Assembly (NCBI RefSeq): GCF_031624395.1 | Contig: NZ_JAMQON010000004.1 | Location: 178,988 to 242,987, forward strand | Length of the DNA: 64,000 nucleotides | Source: Halomicroarcula saliterrae | Lineage (GTDB): Archaea > Halobacteriota > Halobacteria > Halobacteriales > Haloarculaceae | Direction: 5' to 3' | Shown here: piece by piece, positions 1-8,881 of the stretch | Layout of the letters: the number at the start of each line of letters is the position of its first letter | Position numbering within the stretch: the first letter of the stretch is position 1 | Position numbers and translations under genes: made by a program | Notes under the pieces: generated by a model | The model's input: only the letters and a program-made list of their open reading frames with translations | Database searches by the model: none | Told to the model about the DNA's origin: nothing

Positions 1-237
1 TCCGCTGCTACCGTCGTCGTCGCCACCACCGCTGCTACCGTCGTCGTCGCCACCACCGCTGCTACCGTCGTCGTCGCCACCACCGCTGCTACCGTCGTCG
101 TCGCCACCACCGCTGCTACCGTCGTCGTCGCCACCACCGCTGCTACCGTCGTCGTCTCCACCACCGCTGCTACCGTCGTCGTCGCCACCACCGCTGCTAC
201 CGTCGTCGTCGCCGCCACCGCTGCTACCGTCGTCGTC
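1..237 (-). repeat. 27-bp minisatellite encoding (DDDGSSGGG)n linker
   Basis: Eight full 27-bp units (from position 22 to 237) and one partial unit at the left edge repeat in frame inside the M6 protease gene. They are almost identical: one unit has tcc for gcc (around 157) and the last has gcc for acc. The array continues beyond the window, so its full length is unknown. The product is an acidic Ser/Gly linker. Near-identity of the units points to recent expansion by slippage or recombination. Confidence 0.97.
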
Positions 238-3200
238 GGTCGCAGTCACCTCGACGGAGCGCGTGGTGGTGTCGGTTCCACTGCGGTTGTCGGTAACGGT
301 CAGAGTCACGGCGTAGGTGCCCTTCGACGAAAACGCGTGGACGACCTGTGAGCCATTGGCCGTCGTCCCGTCGTCGAAGTCCCACTCGTAGCGTTCGATA
401 CTGCCGTCGGCGTCGGTCGACTCGCTGGCGTTGAACGCCACTGCATCACCGACGCTCACGGCCGTCCGGTTCGCGGCGGCGACTGCCGTCGGGGCCTCGT
501 TGGCCTCGACGACTTCGACGGCGACCGTCGAGGTGTTCGTCGCGCCGTCGTCGTCCGTCACGGTGAGTTCGACCGTGTACGTCCCGGCCGACGAGAAGGC
601 CTCTGTCGTCCGGGGACCAGAGACGGTAGATCCGTCGCGCAGGTTCCACGCGTAGCTTTCGATACGTCCGTCGGCATCGGTGGACCGGCTCGCGTTGAAC
701 GCGACCGCGTCGCCGACCGCGACGGTGGAGGCGTTCGCCGTGGCGACTGCCGTCGGCGCCGTGTTCGGCGCGGCCACCTCGACCGTGACCGTCGCGTTGT
801 CGGTCGCACCGTCGTCGTCAGTCACCGTGAGCTCGACCGCGTAGGTCCCGGGCGAGGCGAAGGCGTGAGTGGGCTGGGAAACGGTCGCCGTGGTCCCATC
901 GTCGAAGGCCCACTGGGATCGCTCGATACGACCATCGGTGTCAGTCGACTCGTTCGCGTCGAAGCTGACCGCTTCGCCGACCGTGACAGCCGTCCGGTTC
1001 GCCGAGGCCGATGCGGTCGGCGCCTCGTTGGGCTCGGTCACCTCGACCGTGACCGTCGCGTTGTCGGTCGCACCGTCGTCGTCAGTCACCGTGAGTTCGA
1101 CCGTGTACGTCCCGGCCGACGAGTACGAGTGGACGACCCGCTCGGCCGCCCCACCGGCGCCGTCGCCGAAGGTCCAGTCGTAGGCGGCAATCGACCCGTC
1201 CGAATCGGTCGAGTTGCCCGCGTCGAAGGCGACCGCTTCACCGACCGTCACGCTCGTTCGGTTGGCCGACGCGGCTGGCGCCGGTGCGTCGTTGGGCTCG
1301 GCCACCTCGACGGTGACGGTCGCCGTGTCCGTCGCCCCGTCGTCGTCCGTGACGGTCACCTCGGCGGAGTACGTCCCGGCCGACTCGAACGCGTGCGTGG
1401 CCTGTGAACCGTTCGCCGTTGTCCCGTCGCCGAACGCCCACGCGTACTCCGTGAGCGAGCCGTCCGAATCGGTCGAGTTCCTCGCGTCGAAGGCGACCGG
1501 GTCGCCGACGGTCACGTTCGTCCGGTTGGCCGACACCGCTGCCGTCGGCGCCGCGTTGCCGCCGCGCTCGTAGGTAACCGTGGCCGTCGAGGTGTTCGTG
1601 GTGTGGCTGACGCCGACCTTCGCGTCGGTGGCGTTGACGGCGAGGCGGTAGGAGCCGCCGGACGCCCGCGCCGGAGGCGTGATGGTCAGCGTGTACGCGC
1701 CCGGCCCGCGTCTGGCGACGCTGATGTCCTCGTCCGGGACGGTGTCAGAGCCGACCGCGACGGTGAACGCCGAGGCGTTCAACGCGTCGAACGCGCCGGT
1801 GTCGTAGGGCTGGTTTCCGGTCCGGACCGTGACGTTCGCCGTCACCGGGTCCGGGTCGGCCGCGGCGCCGGCGTCGAGTTCGCGCTCGTCGACGGCGAGC
1901 GCCGTCGGGAGCGGAAGCGTCGGATACGTCGTCGCGCTGTAGTAGTCGACGCCGTCGTCACCGGCGCTCTCGACCAGCTTCCAGCCGCCACTCGTCGGCG
2001 TGCCGGCCGTCCGCGCGGCCTCGTAGCTGGTTTCGGTCTCCGACGCGGTGAGCGTCCGGCTCCCGTCGGGGCTGGTCAGCGCGACGTCGAGGTCGCTGTC
2101 GTTGTCGGCCCACGACGCCCGCGAGGAGAGCCGCCACGTGGCGGACACCGTCCGACCGTCCGGCAGCGTCGTGTCGACGGGAACGGCGTACACCGCCGAC
2201 TCGCCGGCGTCGAGGCTCCGGCGTGGGGGGTCGTTGAACACGACTGAGTCGTGGACTCGGGTGACGTTCGTCAGACTGACATCGCTCTGACAGTCCGCAC
2301 AGGACGCCCCCTCGAATGTTCCCCCCGTCCCCGGGTAGAGCGTCTGGTCGAGGTCGCCGCCGTTCGAGACGCCCGAGTTGTCGGTTCGCCAGGCCAGCAG
2401 GCCGGGCTCTTTCGAGGACCCGTACCCGAACAGCCCTTGGTCGAATCCCTCGTCGGCGCGGAACGACAGCAGGAAGTGGTGGCCGCTGGTCGCGCTGTCG
2501 TCGCCGAGCCGGTAGAAGTCGTTGACCGACGACGACGGCGGGAGGATACCCGGCTGGTCCGACGGGGCGATGCGCGGCGTCTCCGTCCAGCCCCGTGCCC
2601 GTTTCGTCCAGACAGTGGGGTGGACCGGCGAGTCGCCGCCCCGGGCGAGCCCGCCGTAGCTTCCGCCGCCCATCAGGCCCCAGTCGTCGATGCCCGGATA
2701 CCCGTCTCGCGGGTAGAGGTCCGGCCAGTCGAATATCAGGTGGCCGGTCTCGTGGGCCATCACGCCGATTGTGTTCTGTTCGCCCGACGGGACCGTCTCG
2801 GGCTGGAGGCTGTACCCGGTCACCGCGACGCCGTCGTCAGTGTCGATCGGCGTGCGAAACCCCCAGCGGTGTGACCAGATGTCCGTCGAGTCGCCGGAGA
2901 CCTCCTCCCCGGGGCCCGGGTGGACGATGGCCACGCTGACGTGGCCGTCGCCGTCGTGGTCGTACTTCGAGAAGTCGGTCGAGTCGTCGGCGGTCCGGAT
3001 CGCCTCGGCGGCGTAGTCGCGGGCCGCGCCGTAGTCGGCACCGGCCTCGTCGTGAGTCGTATCGGTGTCGAACCAGCCGACGACGCCCGGCCCGGCCGTG
3101 AAGTTCACCCGGCCGTCGCTGGCTTCGAGGAAGTACTCACGGAAGCTCCCGGGCCCGGTCGCCTCGTCGGGGTCGGACCCGAAGTAGAGGTCCGCGAACG

Positions 3201-3858
3201 AGGCGGCGCTATAGTCGGGCTCCGTGTCCGCGAAGTTCGCAAAGAGGAGGGGAATCGGAACGTCGGTCCGTCCGGAGGTCGCACCGGGAGACTGCTCGAA
3301 CGCGCGCTGTCCCGTCGAATCCGGACTGATCGACGGGGCCGACTGAGGCACCTCGGCCGTCGGCCTGACGTGTCTGTCGAGGTCGCCCGGCGAATCGAGC
3401 CCGACGCGCCGGTCGGTCGCTTCGAGCGCTCCGTCAGCCTCGCGGGCGTAGTACCACCAGCCCGACTCGTTGGACTGGACGATGGTGTAGCCGTCCGTCG
3501 TCTCCCAGCCGTGTCGACGCGCGTCGCCCCACTGCCGGGCCTCGAAGGTCGTCCCGTTGGGCTGGGTCACGGTCTCCGGTTCCGGGTCGGCCGGTGCCGA
3601 CCGAAACCCGACCCGCGGCGCCGTGTCGTTCGTCGCGTTCACCTCGGCCGTCGCGTTCGCGGAGACGGCAGCCACAGTTCCGTCGTCAGTCGGGGCGTCA
3701 GACTGGGGGGCCGACGCTGTCGGTCCCCCGGCCGTCATCACACCCAAGACCGGCGCCGCGGCGACCACGGCGACCGTCCCGACGACGAGTAACACCGTTG
3801 TCCATCGAGCGATACGACCGTCCGCCCATCCACTGTCTCCATCGGCATCTGAGTTCAT
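1..3858 (-). CDS. Secreted M6-family metalloprotease with PKD domains (3' end outside window)
   Basis: About 1286 codons are visible; the C-terminus runs off the left edge. Residues 1-50 hold a charged N-region and one hydrophobic helix, a signal peptide or anchor. The catalytic zinc motif HETGH is at about residues 369-373, followed by FDWPDLYP as in M6 (immune inhibitor A-like) proteases. Next come a beta-rich PPC-like domain (about 520-640) and five PKD domains (about 766-1205), each with VTVTDDDGAT-type strands. A DDDGSSGGG repeat linker follows and presumably leads to a surface anchor. Family knowledge: M6 enzymes degrade extracellular proteins. The start at 3858 is the first ATG before the hydrophobic helix. 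An AT-rich region precedes it. The protease call is firm; substrate and anchoring are inferred. Confidence 0.85.
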   Translation of the reverse strand, partial: MNSDADGDSGWADGRIARWTTVLLVVGTVAVVAAAPVLGVMTAGGPTASAPQSDAPTDDGTVAAVSANATAEVNATNDTAPRVGFRSAPADPEPETVTQPNGTTFEARQWGDARRHGWETTDGYTIVQSNESGWWYYAREADGALEATDRRVGLDSPGDLDRHVRPTAEVPQSAPSISPDSTGQRAFEQSPGATSGRTDVPIPLLFANFADTEPDYSAASFADLYFGSDPDEATGPGSFREYFLEASDGRVNFTAGPGVVGWFDTDTTHDEAGADYGAARDYAAEAIRTADDSTDFSKYDHDGDGHVSVAIVHPGPGEEVSGDSTDIWSHRWGFRTPIDTDDGVAVTGYSLQPETVPSGEQNTIGVMAHETGHLIFDWPDLYPRDGYPGIDDWGLMGGGSYGGLARGGDSPVHPTVWTKRARGWTETPRIAPSDQPGILPPSSSVNDFYRLGDDSATSGHHFLLSFRADEGFDQGLFGYGSSKEPGLLAWRTDNSGVSNGGDLDQTLYPGTGGTFEGASCADCQSDVSLTNVTRVHDSVVFNDPPRRSLDAGESAVYAVPVDTTLPDGRTVSATWRLSSRASWADNDSDLDVALTSPDGSRTLTASETETSYEAARTAGTPTSGGWKLVESAGDDGVDYYSATTYPTLPLPTALAVDERELDAGAAADPDPVTANVTVRTGNQPYDTGAFDALNASAFTVAVGSDTVPDEDISVARRGPGAYTLTITPPARASGGSYRLAVNATDAKVGVSHTTNTSTATVTYERGGNAAPTAAVSANRTNVTVGDPVAFDARNSTDSDGSLTEYAWAFGDGTTANGSQATHAFESAGTYSAEVTVTDDDGATDTATVTVEVAEPNDAPAPAASANRTSVTVGEAVAFDAGNSTDSDGSIAAYDWTFGDGAGGAAERVVHSYSSAGTYTVELTVTDDDGATDNATVTVEVTEPNEAPTASASANRTAVTVGEAVSFDANESTDTDGRIERSQWAFDDGTTATVSQPTHAFASPGTYAVELTVTDDDGATDNATVTVEVAAPNTAPTAVATANASTVAVGDAVAFNASRSTDADGRIESYAWNLRDGSTVSGPRTTEAFSSAGTYTVELTVTDDDGATNTSTVAVEVVEANEAPTAVAAANRTAVSVGDAVAFNASESTDADGSIERYEWDFDDGTTANGSQVVHAFSSKGTYAVTLTVTDNRSGTDTTTRSVEVTATDDDGSSGGGDDDGSSGGGDDDGSSGGGDDDGSSGGGDDDGSSGGGDDDGSSGGGDDDGSSGGGDDDGSSGGGDDDGSSG

Positions 3859-4038
3859 CGTTGTTCCCTGCCCAGTAGTGTCCGGAACCGCGACCGACCC
3901 GTTTCTATCCACAGATATGAGAGTACATATTACTCCGACTATTAATATTTACCGTAAACGAGAAGTGAAATTATCCCGACTGCAGCGGGCCAGAACGGTC
4001 GAAAGTGCACTGTCGGTTGGAGGTGGGTCCGGTACCCG
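3859..4038 (-). promoter_or_regulatory. AT-rich upstream region of the M6 protease gene
   Basis: Between the protease start and the next gene, roughly 3905-3975 is clearly AT-rich (runs such as attaatatttacc) in a GC-rich genome. This suits a promoter for the leftward protease gene. I cannot assign one TATA box confidently. No open frame here looks coding. Confidence 0.4.
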
Positions 4039-4179
4039 TCAGGTCCACTCCGGCGTCACCGGCTGGGCAGCGTAATCCGCGACGCAGGCGCCGACCGTGA
4101 CCCGCCCGCCGTCGACGCGAACCACCGTCACGGTCTCCCAGGGGGCCCGGTTGGTATCGGCTAAACGACGCCCCGGCAC
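4039..4179 (-). CDS. Small hypothetical protein downstream of nfo
   Basis: A 46-codon frame starts at a GTG (4179) about 17 bp after the endonuclease IV stop and reads on the same strand. The product begins MPGRRLADTNRAPWETVTVV and ends VTPEWT. It has alternating hydrophobic/polar residues like a small beta-sheet protein, and codon third positions are mostly G or C as in real genes here. It could be the last cistron of an nfo operon. No family is recognised. The start is uncertain because the frame stays open into the 3' end of nfo, and a chance open frame cannot be excluded at this GC content. Confidence 0.4.
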   Translation of the reverse strand: MPGRRLADTNRAPWETVTVVRVDGGRVTVGACVADYAAQPVTPEWT

Positions 4180-4195
4180 GCGCCGGGTTCGAGAA

Positions 4196-5032
4196 TCAGT
4201 TCTCGTCGCGCAGTTCCCGTACGCGCTCGATGTTCCACGCGAAGCTCTTGCCGTTTTCCGTGGGCGTTTCGAGCACCAGCGGCACGTCCGCGACGGCGTC
4301 GTGGTTGACGAACGCCGCCATCCCGGCCTCGCCGATTTCGCCCTCGCCGATGTGGGCGTGTTCGTCCTTGTTCGTCCCGCAGGCGTGTTTCGAGTCGTTG
4401 AGATGGATACAGGCGAGGTCCTCGAACCCGACCACGTCGTCGAACTCGGTGAAGGTCTCCTCGACGCCTTCCGGGGTCGAGAGGTCGTAGCCCGCCGCGA
4501 ACATGTGGGCGGTGTCCAGACAGAACTCGATGTCCTGTTCGGTCCGTTCGCGAACGGTGGCCAGGTGCTCGAACTGCCCGCCGAGCTTCGTGCCGCTGCC
4601 GGCGTCGGACTCGATGAGCACCGTCACGCTCTCGGGGACGTCGAGCTCGTCGAGCACGCTCGCGGCGTTGTCGAGCCCACCGTCGACGCCGGCGCCGGTG
4701 TGAGCGCCCAGATGGACGTTGACGTACTCGACGCCGAGTTTGTCGGCGGCGTCGACCTCCTTTTGCATCGAGTCGAGTGACTTCTCCCGGAGGTCGTCCT
4801 TGGGCGTACAGAGGTTCACGAGATACGAGGAGTGGATGACCCACGGCCCGACGCCGTGGTCCTCGCTCAGCTCGCGGAACGTCGCGGCCTCGTCGTCCTC
4901 GATGTTGGGGTCCTGCCAGACCTGCGGGGAGTGAGAGAATATCTGGCCGCAGTTGCCACCGTACTCGACCTGTTCGTCGACGGCGTTGTACGCGCCGCCG
5001 GCGATAGAGGTGTGTGCGCCGACTCGTACCAT
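4196..5032 (-). CDS. nfo: Endonuclease IV (AP endonuclease)
   Basis: This 278-residue protein matches the Nfo/EndoIV TIM-barrel family in length and motifs. It begins [13 protein letters not shown] and carries the metal-site strings [30 protein letters not shown] and, near the C-terminus, [11 protein letters not shown]. Family knowledge: these enzymes use three zinc ions to cut DNA 5' of abasic sites in base-excision repair in the cytoplasm. The ATG at 5032 is chosen because the conserved N-terminus starts there; the frame stays open upstream but loses family similarity. The lipoate ligase homologue lies 68 bp upstream on the same strand, so co-transcription is possible. Confidence 0.95.
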   Translation of the reverse strand: MVRVGAHTSIAGGAYNAVDEQVEYGGNCGQIFSHSPQVWQDPNIEDDEAATFRELSEDHGVGPWVIHSSYLVNLCTPKDDLREKSLDSMQKEVDAADKLGVEYVNVHLGAHTGAGVDGGLDNAASVLDELDVPESVTVLIESDAGSGTKLGGQFEHLATVRERTEQDIEFCLDTAHMFAAGYDLSTPEGVEETFTEFDDVVGFEDLACIHLNDSKHACGTNKDEHAHIGEGEIGEAGMAAFVNHDAVADVPLVLETPTENGKSFAWNIERVRELRDEN

Positions 5033-5100
5033 GGACAGCGGTGGGGGACGCCGAATAAAAGGGGTTCCGACATCTGTCAGGGGGTGTCCGGCGGGCCGCG

Positions 5101-5895
5101 TCAGGGCGACTTCCGGACCCACTCGTCGGTGGTGTATTTCGACTCCGCGCGCTCGCGTGCGCGGGCCCGCTCGTCGTCTGTCCATTGCCCCTCGTCGGCG
5201 TCGACCCACTCGGCGAGCGTCGCGCACAGGGCGTCGACCACGTCGCCCCGCTCGACGTCGACGTACTCGTCGATAGCACCGACCCGCTCGCGGAAGGCGT
5301 CGGTGTCGGGCTCGCCGGTGAAACAGCCGCAGTGGCGCTCCGGGCGAAGGGACACCGACAGCGAGCCGTGCTGGACGACGGCGTCTTTCCGGCGGTACTG
5401 GGCGTTGCCGCCGAGCTTGCGGCCGTCCGGCCCGACGATGTCGTGGGCGGGATGGAGCGCCCGGAGGTAACAGGCCGGCTGGTGGACGGCGTCGCGTTCC
5501 GCGTCGACGAAGCTCGCGTCGACACCGATACCCTCGAAGGCATCGAGAACCGGGCCACAGAACAGCTGGTAGCACTCCATGAGGTCGCCGGGAACCGCGT
5601 CGGCCGGCGCGACGATGCTGTAGGAGAGGTCGGCGTAGTGGTCGTGGTAGATGGCGCCGCCGCCGGTCGGGCGGCGCGTGACCCCGATGCCTTCCCGCTC
5701 GCAAAAGTCCCAGTCGACGGTGTCGGGGTCCTGGTTGTAACCCAGCGAGAGCACGTCGGGCCAGGTGTAGACGCGAACGGTGGCCGGGCCGCCCGCCGCC
5801 GCGGTCTCGGCGGCGATCTCCTCCAGTGCCATCGTCGTCGGCCCGTCGTCGGTGGCTTCGCCGACGACCCGCCAGTCGAGCTCCGCGAGTGTCAT
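5101..5895 (-). CDS. Lipoate-protein ligase A family protein
   Basis: The 264-residue product has the BPL/LplA fold signature: an N-terminal strand ending [12 protein letters not shown], the motif [12 protein letters not shown] around residues 75-86, and the lysine-containing loop [20 protein letters not shown] around residues 160-180. The loop lysine binds the adenylate phosphate in this family. Such enzymes attach lipoate or octanoate to 2-oxoacid dehydrogenase E2 or glycine cleavage H proteins. In archaea the N-terminal catalytic part can need a separate accessory domain, and none is seen nearby, so ligase versus octanoyltransferase is not settled. The gene is on the minus strand just upstream of nfo. 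Confidence 0.85.
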   Translation of the reverse strand: MTLAELDWRVVGEATDDGPTTMALEEIAAETAAAGGPATVRVYTWPDVLSLGYNQDPDTVDWDFCEREGIGVTRRPTGGGAIYHDHYADLSYSIVAPADAVPGDLMECYQLFCGPVLDAFEGIGVDASFVDAERDAVHQPACYLRALHPAHDIVGPDGRKLGGNAQYRRKDAVVQHGSLSVSLRPERHCGCFTGEPDTDAFRERVGAIDEYVDVERGDVVDALCATLAEWVDADEGQWTDDERARARERAESKYTTDEWVRKSP

Positions 5896-5959
5896 TGGCG
5901 TCGGTATGTCGTGGGCAGCGTTATGGGTTGCGGGCCGCCGGTGGGAGGGCGGATACCGG

Positions 5960-6631
5960 TCAGACGGGCCCGTCGCCCTCGACGAGCCGCCCCATCACCC
6001 GCGCCTCGGCCTTGCGGAGGTGTTCGGCGGCGGTGCCCGGCGAACAGCCCAGTGTCTCGGCCACCTCCGCCGTCGACCCCTCTCGCGGTTCGTCGTAGTA
6101 GCCACAGTCGACGGCGGCGTCGACGGCCTCGAACTGGCGGTCGGTCAGCGCCGCGCTCGGCTCGAACTGGTGGTTCGCGTACTCGCCGACCTCGCGGACG
6201 TCGACGCCGATGCCGTCCGGGACGGCGTCGAGTGCCCGCTGGACCGTCTGGCCCGGGCCGACCAGCGTGAGTTCCATCGTCCCGTCGGCGCGGAACGCGA
6301 CCGGCGAGACGCCCACCAGCCCGGCGGCGGTGACCGCGTCGACGATACCCCGACCGGTCTGGGAGAACCGGTCCCGAACGTAGAGGTAGAACGACCCGTC
6401 CGGACACGGCGAGATAGCGTACTCGACGACGTTCTCGGTCGCTTCCAAGGCCTCCCGATATGGCGCTATCGGGTGGCCGTCGACGTAGAACAGCATCGTG
6501 TGGACGTCGTCGTCGATGTTGTTCCCTTGAAGCAGATACGACGCCTCGTACCCCTCGTGGTCGACGATAAACTGGTGCATCGGGTTGCGCGCGTCGGGCG
6601 GCAGCGACAGCGAGAGCCTGACGTACTTCAT
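5960..6631 (-). CDS. HTH-10 (bacterio-opsin activator type) transcription regulator
   Basis: The 223-residue protein starts MKYVRLSLSLPPDARNPMHQ. It has a sensor-like N-terminal region of about 155 residues and a C-terminal HTH-10 domain (LTDRQFEAVDAAVDCGYYDE, then an EVAETLGCSPGTAAEHLRKA helix-turn-helix). This architecture is typical of haloarchaeal Bat-like regulators of unknown ligand. A TATA-like AT stretch lies about 20-27 bp before the ATG at 6631, suggesting a leaderless transcript. It diverges from nuoCD with only 82 bp between the starts, so it may control nuoCD or itself; that is inference. Confidence 0.85.
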   Translation of the reverse strand: MKYVRLSLSLPPDARNPMHQFIVDHEGYEASYLLQGNNIDDDVHTMLFYVDGHPIAPYREALEATENVVEYAISPCPDGSFYLYVRDRFSQTGRGIVDAVTAAGLVGVSPVAFRADGTMELTLVGPGQTVQRALDAVPDGIGVDVREVGEYANHQFEPSAALTDRQFEAVDAAVDCGYYDEPREGSTAEVAETLGCSPGTAAEHLRKAEARVMGRLVEGDGPV

Positions 6632-6647
6632 AGCTGCACTCGACTCG

Positions 6648-6660
6648 CCGAATATAAATG
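6648..6660. promoter_or_regulatory. Shared AT-rich promoter between HTH-10 regulator and nuoCD
   Basis: The divergent 82-bp gap contains one AT-rich core, gaatataaatgc. Read leftward it is a TATA box at leaderless distance from the regulator ATG. Read rightward it is about 55-60 bp before the nuoCD ATG, leaving a short leader. The two genes are therefore likely to share or compete for this element. Confidence 0.5.
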
Positions 6661-6713
6661 CACCTCGCCGCTGGGGCACCACGGCGAGGCGGGCTCGGCG
6701 TCCAGTCTCGGGC

Positions 6714-8354
6714 ATGTCCCGCTCCGTCGCCACACCGGCCCGTGAGGCAGACGACCCGGTCGAGCCGATACGCGAGCACGTCGTCCGCGAGGAGGTCCAC
6801 GAGAACGCACCGGCGGTCGTGATTCGCGCCGACGAGGTACGGCAGGTGCTCTCGACACTGCGAGCCGAGGCCGGGCTCGACCACTGTGCCTGTGTCACGG
6901 CCCAAGAATACAGCGACCGCTTCGAGACGATCTACCACCTGCGCAGCTACGACGACCCGACCCGGGAGCTGTCGGTGGTGGTCCCGACGGTCCACGACGA
7001 CCCCCACAGCGAGTCAGCGGCGCCGGTGTACCGGACCGCCGACTGGCACGAGCGCGAGGCCTACGACCTGCTTGGCGTCCGGTACGACGACCATCCGGAC
7101 CTGCGACGGATTCTCCTGCCCGAGACCTGGCAGGGCCACCCGCTCTCCCGAGACTACAATCAGGACCAGCCCCAGATTGTCACGTTCCGCGAACACCAGC
7201 GGCTGCTGGACGACGAGCGCGTCGGCCCCGATACGATGCACCTCAACGTCGGGCCACATCACCCATCGACCCACGGTGTGCTCCACCTCAGCGTGGAACT
7301 GGACGGCGAGCAGGTCGCCGCCGTCGACCCCGATATCGGCTACATCCACCGCTGTGAGGAACAGATGTGCCAGCAGGGCACCTACCGCCACCAGATAATG
7401 CCCTACCCCGACCGCTGGGACTGGGGCGGCGGGGGGCTGCTCAACGAGTGGGCCTACGCGCGGGCCGCCGAGGACCTCGCCGACATCGAGGTCCCCGAGT
7501 ACGCCCAGGTCATCCGCACGATGTGTGGGGAACTCGCACGCATCCTCTCGCATATGCTCGCCGTCGCCACCTACGCGCTGGACGTGGTCGGGGAGTTCAC
7601 TGCCGTCTTCCAGTGGGGCATCCGTGACAGGGAGGTCGTCCAGGACATCCTCGAAGACCTCACCGGCCAGCGGCTCATGTTCAACTATCTCCGCCTGGGC
7701 GGCGTCGCCTGGGACCTGCCCGAGCCCCGGGAGACCTTCTTCGAGAAGATACGGGTCTTCCTCGACGAGCTGCCCCGGAAGCTCGGCGAGTACCACGACA
7801 TGCTGACCAGCAACGAGATTCTCCAGTTGCGGACCGTCGATACGGGGTATCTCGCGCCCGAGACGGCGAAGGCCTACGGCTGTACCGGGCCCGTCGCCCG
7901 CGGCTCCGGCGTCGACTACGATTTGCGGCGGGACGACCCGTACGGCTACTACGACGAACTCGACTGGGACGTGGTGACCGACGACGGTGGCGACAACTTC
8001 GCCCGGCTGCTGGTCCGGCTGCGCGAGGTCGAGGAGTCCGCCCGCATCGTCGAACAGTGTGCAGACCTGCTGGAGAACTGGCCCGAGAACGACCGCGAAA
8101 TCCAGTCCAACGTCCCCCGGACGCTCCGGCCCGAGGCCGATACAGAGATCTACCGCGCGGTCGAGGCCGCGAAGGGCGAACTCGGCATCTACATCCGCTC
8201 CGACGGGACGGAGACGCCCGCGCGCTTCAAGATTCGCGGCCCCTCGTTCTCCCACATCCAGGCTCTGTCGACGATAGCCGAGGGCGAGTCCGTCCCCGAC
8301 CTCGTGGCGACGATCGGAAGTCTGGACGCCATCATGGGCGAGGTCGACCGGTAG
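6714..8354 (+). CDS. nuoCD: NADH-quinone oxidoreductase subunit C/D fusion (NuoCD), stand-alone
   Basis: The 546-residue product fuses a 30-kDa NuoC domain (about 20-165: EREAYDLLGVRYDDHPDLRR, then LPETWQGHPLSRDY) to a 49-kDa NuoD domain (about 175-546: LNVGPHHPSTHGVLHL, PYPDRWDW, RGSGVDYDLRRDDPYGYYDE, and the typical end MGEVDR). In complex I-type enzymes NuoD helps form the quinone site, and the PSTHG histidine is present. ATG 6714 is chosen because the leftward extension crosses the promoter. Haloarchaeal complex I genes usually form one nuoA-N cluster, but no other nuo gene adjoins this one except the NuoL-like dabB 10 kb away. This may be a second copy or a relocated subunit. Confidence 0.92.
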   Translation: MSRSVATPAREADDPVEPIREHVVREEVHENAPAVVIRADEVRQVLSTLRAEAGLDHCACVTAQEYSDRFETIYHLRSYDDPTRELSVVVPTVHDDPHSESAAPVYRTADWHEREAYDLLGVRYDDHPDLRRILLPETWQGHPLSRDYNQDQPQIVTFREHQRLLDDERVGPDTMHLNVGPHHPSTHGVLHLSVELDGEQVAAVDPDIGYIHRCEEQMCQQGTYRHQIMPYPDRWDWGGGGLLNEWAYARAAEDLADIEVPEYAQVIRTMCGELARILSHMLAVATYALDVVGEFTAVFQWGIRDREVVQDILEDLTGQRLMFNYLRLGGVAWDLPEPRETFFEKIRVFLDELPRKLGEYHDMLTSNEILQLRTVDTGYLAPETAKAYGCTGPVARGSGVDYDLRRDDPYGYYDELDWDVVTDDGGDNFARLLVRLREVEESARIVEQCADLLENWPENDREIQSNVPRTLRPEADTEIYRAVEAAKGELGIYIRSDGTETPARFKIRGPSFSHIQALSTIAEGESVPDLVATIGSLDAIMGEVDR

Positions 8355-8356
8355 CG

Positions 8357-8881
8357 CTACCCGAGGTCGACAGTGTACTCGCGGGTCGTCGGCGTGCCGT
8401 TGGGCGCCGAGGTGACGGTGACCGCGACCGCGTCAGGTCGGTCGCCGCTGGGGAGCCCCCAGGTGCCGGTGGCGAGGCCGTTCTCGCCGGCGTCGAGCGT
8501 CCCCGTCGTCGCCCCCGCGTCCTCGACGGTCCGACCCGCGCGGGTCGTAACCGCCCCGAGCCGGAGCACGTAGCCGTCGGGCGGGTCGGTGACGGTCACC
8601 GTGAGAACGAGCCGGGTCTCGCCGTCGTCTTCGGACAGCGTCGCCGCGTCGAGGCGCTCGGTCGCCGCGGTCTCCGGGAGTATCTCGTCGCCGACGGTCG
8701 CACCCGCCGTCTCGGGCGTCGGCGTTGCGACTGGCGTCGCCGTGTCGGCGTCGTCACCGCCGAAGTAGTGGCCGACGAGGCCGCCGAAGGTCACCACCTC
8801 GATGGCGATGGGGACGGCGATGGCGAGCACGAGGATCACCCGGACCATGCTCACCTCCGGGGGGTCGAGGTCTTCGAGCAT
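8357..8881 (-). CDS. Small membrane-anchored protein, last gene of ba3 oxidase operon
   Basis: The 174-residue product has one N-terminal transmembrane helix (about residues 12-32, VRVILVLAIAVPIAIEVVTF), a Thr/Pro/Asp-rich linker and a C-terminal beta-rich domain of about 110 residues with repeated VTVT strands. It starts at 8881 through an ATGA overlap with the oxidase subunit I stop, which supports the start and translational coupling. The last residues end 2 bp from the convergent nuoCD stop. The bulk is probably outside the cell. No family is recognised; position suggests an accessory or assembly factor for the oxidase. Confidence 0.75.
   Translation of the reverse strand: MLEDLDPPEVSMVRVILVLAIAVPIAIEVVTFGGLVGHYFGGDDADTATPVATPTPETAGATVGDEILPETAATERLDAATLSEDDGETRLVLTVTVTDPPDGYVLRLGAVTTRAGRTVEDAGATTGTLDAGENGLATGTWGLPSGDRPDAVAVTVTSAPNGTPTTREYTVDLG

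Noticed and set aside
1-237. Regular 27-bp repeats considered as CRISPR
   Set aside because: Units are contiguous without unique spacers and are in frame as a protein linker.
4171-4195. T-loop-like ggttcgagaatc near the nfo stop, considered as a tRNA end
   Set aside because: No acceptor stem, D arm or anticodon arm can be built; it is the nfo C-terminus and spacer.
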